From Neelides folsomi (taxonomy: Eukaryota > Arthropoda > Collembola > Neelipleona > Neelidae): 64,000 bases of DNA. Below the pieces are notes generated by a model. The model was not told the DNA's origin, did not search any database, and saw only the letters and a list, made by a program, of their open reading frames with translations. Shown one piece after another: positions 15,101 to 25,590 of the stretch (position 1 is the first letter of the stretch; every line of letters starts with the position of its first letter). Where the stretch lies: contig JAQGBZ010000167.1 of the NCBI GenBank assembly GCA_034687125.1, positions 1-64,000 of the forward strand, read 5' to 3'. A program made the position numbers and the translations under genes.

Positions 15101-18100
15101 TCTTGTCTGACTTAAATTTCCATCATGTATGCAAATGTTCTTTCATAAACCATTTGATCCTTTAGTACATAAATATCTACAAAAGTAAAGTATCTGTATT
15201 TATCTTTAAAACCCTCTATTAGCAAAAGCTTCTTTATATTCTATACAGGATGGGCCATAAGTTCCTTTCTTTTTTAAATATACAATCGTATAAAAAAGAA
15301 AGCAACTTACAACAACAACTTACCTTGTATAGAATGTAACATGATAAAAAGAATATGTAGATATATGTAATGAATAATAAAATAATAATCTTTTATGTAT
15401 AATGTACACACTGTAGATTATAAATTACTTTATATGCAAGAAAAAAGATGCGGAGAAGTTTAATTAATTAATTAAAATTCATGTTGGAAAAAAGTGAAAT
15501 AGGAGCGTTTAGGTTTAATATGTCTTGAGGAATGAGCTGGGTGAATATATAATTCAGTGGGCGAATTCCCTTATGGAGAACTTTGAAATTCTTTTTCGAA
15601 AGAAGCTCCTTGGAATGGAAGGGAGAAGTGGCAAGGGAATCCAATGGATCTCAATTTTGACTTTTTCCCTCACTGAATGAGAAATTCCTTCCAGTCCCAA
15701 GAGTGAAGGAGAAATGAGAAGGAGACTTCATCATTCACTCGACACTCCAAATGCGCCCAAATGACTTTCTTCGCTCAAATAATAATCTTGAGGTTTTTAT
15801 ATTTACTTACTTATGAATATATCATGATATACCATATTCTATACATACCATATTACTACAGATACTTATACCATATTACTTGCCATATTATTATACTTGT
15901 ACCATATATCTAGATATGTATGACTATAATTTTATATGTAAATTTTAACCAAAAGTGATTATTTTATAAGACTAAGATTTCTCCAAGTCATTTCAATTTG
16001 AGGATCAAAAATGAACATGGACGTGAAGAAAGAGGAAATCCGTTTTCTGACTTTTAATCTCCTTCTTGGCGGAAGAGTGAAAGAGCTCATCATAAATATC
16101 CTAAAATTTTGGCAATTTAGTGACTACTTGGATCTTATTGGTTTTCTGTCCTTTTACTCATTTTGCTTCTTTGGCACTCAAATCGAAATTCGTTCAAATG
16201 TTGAGTCAAATACAATTCAGAGGTTCGGAAGATTTAAATGTTGGGAAAATTCAGAGGCTGAGAGTCAGAGGAGAAGATTCAGAGTTTCAGATTCAGAATT
16301 CAAAGAGATTGAGAAGGTTTAGAATGAGGAAAATTAACGCGTGAATAAACGGAGCCGACATGATGGCTGGCAAGGAGGGATTTAGACGTCCTTATAATGC
16401 CAAACTTAAGTCACCAAGTTGGCTAATGGAATTTAGGGCGACGGGATTAATTTTCCTCAAACACTCTCGGCTTCACTACTCATTAACTTCAAATGGGAAG
16501 TTTGGAATCCGGGTCTTGATCCCGAGATAATTCCCGCAACTTTTAATCTCATCTCTCAAATGCTACTTTTTTATTCTTTCCGTCTTATTTGATAGACATC
16601 GATCACCTTCGCTGGTTTCCCAGACCCGACATCGGAATTACAAGACATTGTTGAACAAAAAACATTTTGTTCTCTGAGTTGTAAAAAAGAAAACAAAAAC
16701 TGTCAAAAACATTTTTAGAAGAATAATGACAACTACTATTCATAATATCAGTCTAAATTAATTAAATAAAATTTTATTTAATTTTTAATTGAAGTAAATA
16801 CGAATTTCCATTTTTATTTATTTTTGATATTTTTTAATATTTTTTTAAATAATTTGATAACTTTGAGCAAGATGGATTTTAAACCTGTGGAGATTTCCTT
16901 ATAAAATGAACCAAGGTTAATCCCTTTACTAAAAGATTAAAAGATTTTGGAACTTTGGCTCGGAGCATTTTTCAATCTCCATTTTATCAATTACAGTTTG
17001 TATTTCAAAACTGAAAGATTCTCCTTTTAAGCTCCTCCATGTCATTGTGAAGTGAAAAGTGAGAGAATTGAAAATTCCCTTCTTCTGGTTTTTTGACAGG
17101 AATATGTTTGGGAGAAGATGGAAGAGAAATAAAAAGAATCGATTTCCTCTCCACTTTTATTTTATATCCCAGCCGAGGAAAAAGAGGAGATGAAAAAGAC
17201 CCTCATTTTACACCATATAATATACGACTCTTCCCCTCCTCATAATATTCTGCCGGATCCTGCCCCTGTGAGTCAGTGAGACAATGGAGAAGGGTTTCCA
17301 GGTTTCCAATAAAATGAAGATCCCTCTTTATAGAAAAACGGTACATTTAGATGGAAACCGTTGGGTCTAAGTGGCTCAACCCCAAACCTTCACAAGATTC
17401 ACAACCTCACATACCTTTTCACTTTAAAAGCCTCAACTCAAAGTTCCATAAGATTCTCCTTTTTCTATTATGAACCATTTTCTTCCTAATACTAATAGTG
17501 TTCCTAATAGTATTCCTAATAGTATTCCAGATAGGTCAGGTTAGGTTAGGTAATAGATATTAAAGACATCTTCTTTTTCTCAAGTGAAATCGTAAAAAGC
17601 CCCATGAAGACACTTCTTTATCATCCTTCGTTCCTCCCTCGTTTGAACCATATTTTACAACTTTGGAATCCGGTGGTCTTCATTTAAGCTCACATGGTCC
17701 AATAAATTCCTCCTTCCTAGAACTTCGTTCTCCATTGGGTAAATGAAATTAGATCAAGTAGAATGAACAATCGAGAACGCTAAAAATGGTCCCTTGTGAT
17801 TCAGCCGTCGGAGTTCATGACACTTGTCACGCCTCATGTACAATCCATACAATCCAACCTTTTTTATTTCAGCTGGTTCTTACCAATATAGCTATAATGA
17901 CTATTGTATCAGTACCAGTACAAGTACAGATATCCTATTATCCTACATTGATACATATTGTATGTACATTATTGTATTGTCAGCATTGTACATTTGTACT
18001 AGATATGTAATGTATAATATGGGCTTAGTTTGGGTTTTGTGTTCTGTATCAGGCCTTGTAGTGTTTTATGTGTTTCGAGATATTTGATATCAACACAGAA

Positions 18101-21100
18101 CAGTCGGATGAGATTTCCTACTTGAACCAACACCAAAACTATAACTACTATTATAACTAGGTATAAGATAAATTTAAGAGAAATAGAGATATAACAGGAG
18201 AAATACGAGATATACAGAAATACGAATATGGTACATATCTGTATATATATTTTATATGGAAGATCACAACTTCACCCCTCAATGGGGGAATTGAGCTTAA
18301 AGACCAGAGAGAGTTGATGTGTAAAGTCAGCTCATCAGAATCAAGATTTCTCCCCCGTGAGTTTCTTGAAGAACTCAAACCCATTTAGCTTCGCTTATTA
18401 AACTTATGATGACCCATTAAAAGGGCAAAGAGCCTTTTATACATTCCCACTCACAGATCCCAAAAGTTGATTCGATACGGGCGAGAAATCCTAGGAGGAT
18501 ACCCGAATGTACAATATACAGAAAATACTTATTATACAAGTATTACTGTATATGAATTTATATGGAGAATGTACAGATACAGATAAATATGGTACATATG
18601 GCGAATGTTACATGTGATGTTATAGGAGTCTTGATTCCCGGGCACTATATAACTATTTCATAACCCGCCTGCCTGCGCTTTTATTCCTCAAAATTGCAAA
18701 CTCAAGTGGTACTTATTCACCCTCGAGCTCCACTTTTATTAATATGATACATATGAATGTACTTATGATATCATACATATATTTGAATGTTATATATTTA
18801 TAATTTCAAATTTTTGGAGTAAATAGATTTTGATTCTTCTATTTACTTTACATTTCCTTGAGGTTCTTAACAGAATTTTCATATTTATTCAGGACAAGGT
18901 TTTGTTGAAAAGTTTAAACTTTAATTTTACAAGATTTCATGAATGAGATTTCACGACGGCTCATTAAAAATTTGAACATAAATTGTTGAATCTTTTGGAA
19001 TTTGGTGAAAAAAGGGAATGATAATAAAAATGTTTCATTTTCCAACTTTATATTAAATGAGGTGATCTGCTGAGATCCCAAATGGGAAAACTCAAACTGA
19101 CAAAAACGAAAATGAAATTGAATCATCTTTACAACAACAAAAGTTTCCCAACACAAACACGAAAAACTCGAGTTGGAAAAAAAATAATAATGGCAAAAGT
19201 AGACCGAAAGATAAACGAACTTTAAAATCATATTTTAAAATGCTCAAGCCTTTCAGTTTTATTATTTTCAATTAGGTGAATTTTAACATAAAAACATAAT
19301 ATTCATTCCAAATTGCAATGACATTTCATATATTATGACCATATTTCAAATATGGATTTTTTAATAATAGAGAATATTTTTCATACAGAGTTAAAATCAG
19401 TATTTAATGAATAAAAATATTTGCACTGATCTTCGCCAATGGAATAATGAATAAAAGTTTTCTTGTTGATTTGAATCCCATCTTGGTTATTTGAAGGAAT
19501 CCATACACACATTTCATCGAGCATTGTCCTGAATTGAGTCAAATTGATTTGCAGTGGGCGTTCTGCACATTTGCATTCTTTGACAGAAAGATCCTTGAGC
19601 AATTTGACACGTTTTATTGGTTTCCTTCATATTATAATCATCATACATTAAAGTACATTGATCTTCGACATCCGCTGCATTTCCGTCAATAGCTTTTTTG
19701 CATTTGTCGATCCATGCTTTTGGATACCCGTCGGATTTGTCTCCTGGTTTCACATCCACCACAGAAGCACCACAAGGAAAATAATAAGAAGACAAAGAAG
19801 ATTTGAAGGAAAATCATTGTCAACTCAAATTGGCGCAAAATTAAAATTTCGATATACTGAAAATACAAAGTGTTTCGGCACAATTTTGGGTGAAAAGAGT
19901 AATTTCAAAGTCAACTCGCAAAGTGAAAACGAGACAAAAATTTATTAAAAAAACAGCACTTATTCGGATGAATTCAAAAAAGAGACTAAAATTCACAATT
20001 TACTTTCCAAGAAAAGAAAACTTCATCAGTTATTTACAGATCGCGATATTTAGATTTCAATTCAGCATTTTTTAAAATAATAGATTATTTTGAAAAAGAC
20101 CTTTTTAGTAAATGTAAAGTATTCAGGTTACTTTTTTAAATAAAGTAGAATGATATTTTCAAAGTAAATATACCCAAGTGTCGTGCATTTTTTCAATTAA
20201 TTCTTTTAATGAGAAATTGTGGGTTGTATGATTTTTAATTCGTTTTGATTATTTAAGTAAACTTAAAAATCTTATACAGGTATAATTAATTACTATATTT
20301 AAAAATGATTAGTGCTTTAAATAATATATCACATTGTTTAACAAATTTAATGATTTACTTGATTTTGTAGTAATTATCAATTTAGAAAATGATAATGCAC
20401 AATGCACAAATAATTATATTTAATAATCAAGATATAATTTCAAATTATTACTTCAAATAGTGGAAATTGATATGCCTTGCGCTTGCCCTTTGATTCTATT
20501 TACATTCTATTTAGTGAATTCCTGAAACCGTTGTGAGCATTTGTGTAACTGTTGTCAAAACAACAATTGTGATTTTCACAATCTTTTTGGGTTATTATTC
20601 CACTCTCACCGCATTTTGTTCGATTTACGAGTGGATTTTCAAAATTACACATTTTGTTGACTTTTCTTTATTTTTCTTTTGATTTCGATGGCAATTTTCC
20701 TAAATTGGAAGTTTTCATAATACGACGGTTTGTTATCATTTTCATAGCAATAACCACGATCCTGACAATCAAATATGTTTATTTCATTCCAACGCATTAT
20801 GATTGGAAAATTGTTGAATTTCCAACTAAACATTTTCCAAATACTGGTATACCAGGGATCAGAATAAATGTAAAATACAGTAATATAAAAAGTATTGACA
20901 TCTTGAAAAGTTTTAGATAAAATGAAATTGAAGGAGACCTACTAATAGTTCTTGTTTATATTATTAATAATACTTTCACATTATAAGCGATGATCTTTTT
21001 CAAGAATGGCTATATATGCACTTTAATTGAGTACTTACTATCCAAGAAAAATTGACAAAAGATATTCCAAAAATCAAGATTTAATTAATAAAATAACTAA

Positions 21101-24100
21101 TACAGATTTTGTGATTTAAACCGTTTTATTATCTACAATCATAGCTGAATTTAGACATATTGATCAATTTGACAGTTTAGACTTATTAGGCATATTGATT
21201 GCATGACATTTAATAAATTATCGTAATATTTTCAATTAGCATTTTTATGATAATAGAGACTATTTTTCCATACAGGGAGTTTAAATCAGTATTTAAATAA
21301 TATAAATATTCGCAATGATCTTCGCCAATGGAAAGATGAATAAAAGCTTCTTGTTGATTTGGATTCCATCTGATCCATCTTGGTTAGGAGGATTATTATT
21401 ATTTGAAGAATTCCATACACACATTTCATCGAGTAATTTTCTCAATACAGTCGTATTACTGTTAATATCCCGTATTCACATTTGCATTCTTTTAATACAC
21501 AGTAATATTCGTGACAAATCTTGTCGTTTTTCTTCATTTGATAGTCAACAGGATTAAAAGGACATTTAGTTGGCTTCCCTCCACTTTCGTGAATAAGTTT
21601 TTTGCAATTATCAATCCAGGCTTTTGGACTCCCAGGCTTTTTCTCCTGGTTTCACATTCTTAGAAGCCGATAAGAAAATTAATAAGAAGACAAAGAAGAT
21701 TTGAGGGAAAATCATCGTCAATTCAAATTGGCACAAAATTAAAATTTCGTTTACATTATACTGAAACATTATACTGAAAATATCATAAATTATTTAGATT
21801 AAGAGCTTTTATCAAAATAATATTTTTATCGTAACCAACAAAACATGGTCTTCTCTTTTATAAAGTTTTATGCGCTAAAGACAAAGACTGCTAGAGTTAA
21901 AATTTTATATGTAAAGGCTTTAATCACATGTATATAAGGTGTATACTTTTACAAATTAAGTAGAATGATATTTTGAAAGTACGAGACTGGTAAATATACC
22001 CGTGAGTATTTTCCCAATTTAATTCTTTGAATGAAAAATGGTCCGTCGTATGATAAATTCGTGTTGATAATTATGTCCATTACTCTCGGGAAAAGACCCT
22101 TAGTTTGGATCCGGGTATTTGGACGTGAGAAATAGGCGGAGAGTGATGAGATCTCATCATCATTGTGATCCCATAACCTGGGGAGATCTGCAGAGGGTGA
22201 AATAACTCCAAAGACCCACGCTGTTTCCAATCCAATTGTCCAAACACATCGTTAGACCACAAAAGCATTTTCACAACTTTGAGATCAAAATTTATAATAA
22301 ATGATGACACTTTACTACTGATAATAATACATCCATATACAATTTATATAGCCATATACGTTACAAGCATAGCCATACATATAAAATATTATACTCTAGG
22401 CGTAACAAATAAATATCAAAATTTTGTAACATTTATGTTAGATAGATAAATATCATTAAAATATATATGATATGGTATATGATATAAAGTATGTAGGTAT
22501 GTAATTTATATGGGAATATTTGTTGCTCTCCTTCCCATTTACCCAGCGTGAATCGGGTCATCAAATGAACTCTGGAGAGTTGAACATATGATCGAAGTTA
22601 AACCATTCAAATGATGCATTATTTAATACCAAAGGGCCTTTTACATCTTTTCTCTTTTCTTCCTCCCTCTTTCCAATTTCTTTCTAGGGAAAGTTTTTAC
22701 ATTTACTTAATTCACATAACTGCATCATAAATATTCTAATAAACTATGATTTATGATCCTAAATTACCTCAAATGGTTCAAATTATTTTTATTCCTTTTC
22801 CTTCCTTTGTGTAAATTCTCAAACTAACCGAATTGTAATTTCTCCCATGTAAAAGCTATTAGGAAATTGTATTCAGTATATAATATCCAGTATATTATAT
22901 CCAATATATTACATCCATTGTATTATATACAGTGTATTCAGACGCTTATTGGAAATTCCACCATGAGCTTCACGGCCGTTTTTTATGGAAAATGATCATT
23001 AAGAAATTGTAATGACTAAAAATTCTAAAAATTGTTAATGATAAAAAAATTCTAAAAAAATTGTTAATAAAAAAAATGATAAAAAATGTTTTCAATTATT
23101 TCATTCTGCTTGGTGCCAAAAAGAAGAGAATTTGTTTTATTTGGTTTCACTTTGATATCCAACACTTGTGTGAATTCTGTGAAGATTTTCCGACTGTGCG
23201 ACGAATTTGATTAAACTTTAAAAAAGTAAAGCATAATGTAAAGGGGGGTTTGGGCTCGCCTTTAGTTTATGGTTTCATTCAACTTATTGCACTTCAAGGG
23301 AGTTCACTCAAATGAGATCTTTTATTTTAGTCCAAGAAAGGAATTTTTATTTGTCTTTCCACGCGGGTTTTTTATCTCTCACCATTCTCATTCTTCTCCA
23401 AAGGAACTATTAGTAGACTCCAATAGTGGCAATGGTTATAAGAACAGAGAGAAAAAAGGAATAAGAAGGGAAATGAGTGAACGGTTTAATGGGAAAAGTT
23501 CCTTAATGACAATGACAAGTTGGTAAAGGACCCGAGATTTAAAGTACTCGACTTTTCCTGTCACTTTCTTTTTTTGTATAGGATTTGATATAAATGAATT
23601 CTCTATCCATTTCATTTACTACTAAAACTACTAATACACTTTATACAGTTATACTGGTTTAAAGCTCTTTATCGATATTGGGTGGATATTCTTGATTTTA
23701 GATGGTTTAGGGTAGATATAGCCATTTGAGTGTTTATATATTGAATTTTATATTGAATTTATTCACAAGCACTTTTAGAGTTCTCAATTGAAACTAAAGC
23801 CGTCAAGATTTTTCAATTTCTTTGGAATCAATTTATTGAACTTGTCCTCATAGAATGCCCTAATAGAATGAACTGGTCGAGGTCGAGTTGAACTTGTTTG
23901 GAGATCGGTTGACCCAACATGTAGGATACACCCAAACACAAGATTTTTATATGGTATTTAATACAGATTGGTATATGGTATACAGATATGTATGGTACGG
24001 GTTTGGTACTTATGCAGTGAAACGCCGCGACAAGTCTTTTGAGACCCCCAACATATAAAATGAGTTTGCCAACAAAGGGAATTCTTGCTTTTGAAAAATA

Positions 24101-25161
24101 ATAAATTTCTGTCACTCCGCGTCCTCACGAGGAAAAGAAACCAAGAAAAAGCTGCTGCATTTGGAGTCTCCGCACAAAATTTCTCCCTCAATTTTGAAAG
24201 TTGAAGAAAGTCAATTGAAGCGTATGTTGTTTCATGGCGTAATAATTCACTTTATGAAATTGCTAACGCAAGCAAGAAGTAAAAGTAAATTGAGTTAAAG
24301 TCTATTTGCTAATACGAGATCCAACTCCAGGGAATCTCTTCTTCTCCTTCACAATTTACCAAAAGAGTCAACTGACATTAGGCATTAACATTACAAAACT
24401 AACCAAACGTAACCTAACATAACTTTTATAAATTAATAATCTTATCTAATTATTAACTAAATTCTTAAATCCTTAATTATATTTATTATTTAATTATATT
24501 TACTTTACTAGAGTCTAAAAGGTAATTTAAATTAACTCACATTGATCTAAATCTAAATTACGGTCCATGGTAAAAAATCTAAGGGTAATTTATGACAAAA
24601 GATTTTTAGGAGCTGAAAAGAAAAAAGTTTTTATAATGAATGAACTGATGATTTGAACTTATTGTTACTTTGAAAAGAATTTCGAATTTCTTTCTTCTCA
24701 ACTTTTTATCGGGTGAGGACAATGAGGGAAGGAGAAATATAATTTGGGGGGTTCTAACTACGCATAATTTCCTTCCACAACTCTTCTCACTCTTTTCCCC
24801 AAGAGGTTCATTAAGGGAGCATTGAAGGAGACCAAATGACCGTGATTTGTAAATGGGACAAAATTTTCAAAGTGCGTTTGTTCTTAAAGTGTCTTAATAA
24901 GATTACAGATATTGTACCATATAGATACAATACAATTTATACTGTAATACTTACTATATTTGTACTGATACTACTGTATAGATTAGGTATGGTATAGGTA
25001 TGTAAGTATTGTATGCAATGTATTGGTATTTTTGGTATATTGGTATATTGAATACATACCTGAATCCAGAATGGAAGATAAAACCCGGTACACGCAATGA
25101 GAGCTCCAATGACCGAGACCAAAGCCCAAAATACTCCCAGTGGAGTTAAACTTGAGCCCAT
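168..25161 (-). CDS. LHFPL6: LHFPL6-like tetraspan membrane protein, five exons
   Basis: Exons in transcript order are 25060-25161, 14707-14822, 11064-11230, 990-1088 and 168-286. Phases join without gaps to give 200 residues plus stop, the length of vertebrate LHFP/LHFPL6. Visible marks are the start MGSSLTPLGVFWAL, a first transmembrane segment at about 8-32, an extracellular loop with FVRCGYPR and TDCGRYSS, IPSGWWRAT leading into the second segment (about 84-108, then CCVSD), a third segment ending at AVYPLGW (about 130-142), and a fourth at about 169-190. The stop follows a short basic tail (KACRVKKGTFRI). The ATG at 25161 is used because the open frame upstream has no ATG. The family comprises four-pass plasma-membrane proteins; some paralogues partner with hair-cell channels or GABA-A receptors. 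The role of this one is unknown. Assignment to LHFPL6 rather than LHFPL2 is by eye and tentative; family membership is firm. Confidence 0.88.
287..989 (-). other. LHFPL last intron, no gene
   Basis: This 703-bp intron separates the exon ending in YQL (donor GTGCAT, complement of 984-989) from the terminal exon (acceptor AG at 287-288). It contains a 13-nt TTAGG-like run near 371 and short overlapping open frames on both strands that I take as chance. Nothing else was recognised. Confidence 0.6.
371..383. repeat. Short TTAGG-like (CCTAA) run
   Basis: The run is two units of the pentamer CCTAA with flanking bases, the complement of the arthropod telomere-type unit TTAGG. It is interstitial and very short, so it is better viewed as a dispersed motif than as telomeric DNA. 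Similar runs occur at about 1918, 17533 and 57947. Confidence 0.5.
1918..1935. repeat. TTAGG-like run, longest in the window
   Basis: Three and a half units of CCTAA stand in a row, followed by weaker copies. It lies in the large LHFPL intron. The unit matches the common arthropod telomere repeat, but a run this short is not evidence for a former chromosome end. Confidence 0.55.
6946..6952 (+). promoter_or_regulatory. TATA box candidate for the nested CBM14 gene
   Basis: TATATAA lies 74 bp before the ATG at 7020. A TATA start with a short leader is usual for small, strongly tissue-regulated arthropod secretory genes. In such AT-rich DNA the match could be chance. Confidence 0.35.
7020..7541 (+). 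CDS. Small secreted chitin-binding (CBM14/peritrophin-A) protein, nested in LHFPL intron
   Basis: Two exons, 7020-7089 and 7186-7541, join in phase to encode 141 residues. Residues 1-18 form a signal peptide (MKLLLAPLAICFVLAVSA). A short basic stretch with KR pairs and a Thr/Ser-rich linker (about 50-70) follow. One type-2 chitin-binding domain is at about 74-140. Its six-cysteine core is C79, C95, C101, C112, C128 and C136, with spacings 15-5-10-15-7, and aromatic residues at Y99 and W107 as the family requires; C74 and C140 could make one further disulphide. Such proteins bind chitin in gut peritrophic matrix or cuticle. The gene runs opposite to its LHFPL host and has its own TATA candidate and poly(A) signals, so it is an independent transcription unit. 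The intron is 96 bp. The precise role is unknown. Confidence 0.85.
7577..7582 (+). terminator. Poly(A) signal of the nested CBM14 gene
   Basis: AATAAA lies 36 bp after the stop codon, and a second AATAAA follows at 7633. Either would give a very short 3' UTR, typical of small secretory genes. Confidence 0.5.
10222..10293. mobile_element. Mariner-like foldback MITE, 72 bp, with TA target site
   Basis: The element starts CAGGGTGGGCCATAAGTT and ends with the complement of CAGGGTGGGCCAAAAGTT, so almost its whole length folds into one hairpin. It is flanked on both sides by TA, the target duplication of Tc1/mariner elements. It has no coding capacity, so mobilisation would have required a transposase from elsewhere. 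A degraded relative lies at 15246, and an end-like fragment at 34486. Confidence 0.8.
11231..14706 (-). other. LHFPL 3.5-kb intron, no gene
   Basis: The intron lies between the exon ending in the split serine codon (donor GTAATT, complement of 14701-14706) and the exon starting FWTIPSGWWR (acceptor TTTAG). It is AT-rich filler with GTAC/GGTA-type tracts around 12500-12560, 13760-13800 and 14090-14120. No open frame looks coding and no transposon was recognised. Confidence 0.6.
15246..15327. mobile_element. Degraded mariner-like MITE relic
   Basis: The left end CAGGATGGGCCATAAGTT differs by one base from the element at 10222. The interior still pairs (CTTTCTTTTTT against AAAAAAGAAAG), but the right end is diverged and appears to contain a small duplication of AACAAC. 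TA flanks both sides. This is an older copy of the same family. Confidence 0.6.
17533..17550. repeat. TTAGG-like run, plus orientation
   Basis: Two exact TTAGG units and one variant (GGTCAGG) stand in a row. It follows a short tandem of CCTAATAGTATT-type units at about 17497-17528. It is interstitial and intronic. Confidence 0.4.
19381..19817 (-). pseudogene. Cysteine-rich secreted protein pseudogene, copy 1
   Basis: The ATG at 19817 opens a hydrophobic signal-like leader (MIFLQIFFVFLLF). The cysteine-rich body then continues in a second frame (VKPGDKSDGYPKAWIDKCKK) and the C-terminal part in a third (KECKC, LDEMCVWIPSNN, SIGEDQCKYFYSLNTDF, stop at 19381). Compared with copy 2, each frame change corresponds to four extra bases. 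The body frame has no ATG of its own and no GT-AG pair removes the shifts, so I call it broken. The apparent ancestor was about 140 residues with eight or more cysteines. I do not recognise the family. It lies inside the LHFPL first intron on the same strand as its host. Confidence 0.6.
20500..20901 (-). pseudogene. P-type trefoil-domain secreted protein, probably degenerate
   Basis: An ATG at 20901 starts a clear signal peptide (MSILFILLYFTFILIPG) followed by GKCLVGNSTIFQS and a stop. Further along, in another frame, DCQDRGYCYEND matches the middle of a trefoil domain. In a third stretch, NRTKCGESGIITQKDC and ENHNCCFDNSY match the trefoil pattern R-x-x-C-G-x-x-G-I...C...CCFD almost exactly, ending at a stop at 20500-20502. 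Trefoil domains occur in secreted mucosal peptides and at the N terminus of GH31 alpha-glucosidases; no glucosidase sequence follows here. Several frame breaks and in-frame stops separate the pieces, and no splice sites rescue them convincingly, so a two-trefoil pseudogene is the best reading. It sits between the two cysteine-rich copies. Confidence 0.55.
21267..21715 (-). pseudogene. Cysteine-rich secreted protein pseudogene, copy 2
   Basis: The ATG at 21715 starts MIFPQIFFVFLLIFLSAS and runs in frame into KNVKPGEK. A shift then moves the body to another frame (PGSPKAWIDNCKK, DKICHEYYCVLKECKC), with further breaks before LLDEMCVWNSSNN and again before SIGEDHCEYLYYLNTD. At least three lesions are present, at different places from those of copy 1. 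An insertion of AAT-type triplets expands the Asn run after NSSN. The matching C-terminal stop has also been lost. It is the upstream product of the tandem duplication described at 19305-22080. Confidence 0.65.
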
Positions 25162-25546
25162 TTCAATCAATGGTTCGTCTTCTCCTTTGAATTCCCAAAA
25201 CTTCAAAAATCACCTTGATGAACCGACGAAGGAGAAGAATTGATGGGGAAAAAGATTCAATTTCTCCTTTAGTGGAAAATCACACACTTTCACACCTTTC
25301 CTCTTCTTCCGCGATTCTCACAGAGAAAAGTTTGAGAAACTTTTATAATAATATTTATTCCCTCAATCTTTTGACACTAATGGCTCAAATAAACCGAGAG
25401 AGTTAAAGTTTCCATTCTCCACAAACCATTAATCATTTGCAACCAACGCTGAACAATTCTTCAATTTAGTGTTTAAATATTGCTTAAAGAATTCTAAAAG
25501 TTTGTATTTCTTTTCTCTAACACTTTCCAAAATACAGAACAGTTCC

Positions 25547-25590
25547 AACGTGTCTAATGTTCAAACGTGTCTAATGTTCAAACGTTCAGT
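25547..25590. repeat. Short tandem repeat, 17-bp unit
   Basis: The unit AACGTGTCTAATGTTCA occurs twice in direct succession. It is followed to about 25630 by degenerate versions built on AATGTTC and CGTTCCAA. It lies shortly upstream of the LHFPL start codon and could be part of its promoter or leader. Confidence 0.6.

Larger units (their letters stand above)
19305..22080 (-). repeat. Tandem segmental duplication, two ~0.9-kb units
   Basis: The unit at about 19305-20265 is repeated at about 21195-22080 in the same orientation. Homology covers sequence past the 3' end (the AATAATAGAGA stretch before each stop region), the whole former coding region, and several hundred bases upstream (both contain GTAGAATGATATTTT followed by AATATACCC at matching distances). 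The two units are separated by about 0.9 kb containing a trefoil pseudogene. Boundaries were judged by eye. Confidence 0.75.
14823..25059 (-). other. LHFPL first intron, 10 kb, with MITE and pseudogene cluster
   Basis: The intron runs from the donor after WIQ (GTATGT) to the acceptor before GKLLGEK. It carries a mariner-like relic at 15246-15327 and the minus-strand cluster of small secreted-protein pseudogenes at 19.3-22.1 kb. Outside these it is AT-rich, with GTAC/GGTA-type tracts near 15820-15910, 18500-18600, 22470-22510, 23940-24000 and 24910-25050, and a TTAGG-like run at 17533. First introns often carry regulatory sequence, but I see no specific site. Confidence 0.65.

Noticed and set aside
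25162-25206. Longer N terminus for the LHFPL protein starting upstream of 25161
   Set aside because: The frame is open to 25206 but contains no ATG; the MGSSLT start matches the family N terminus and length.
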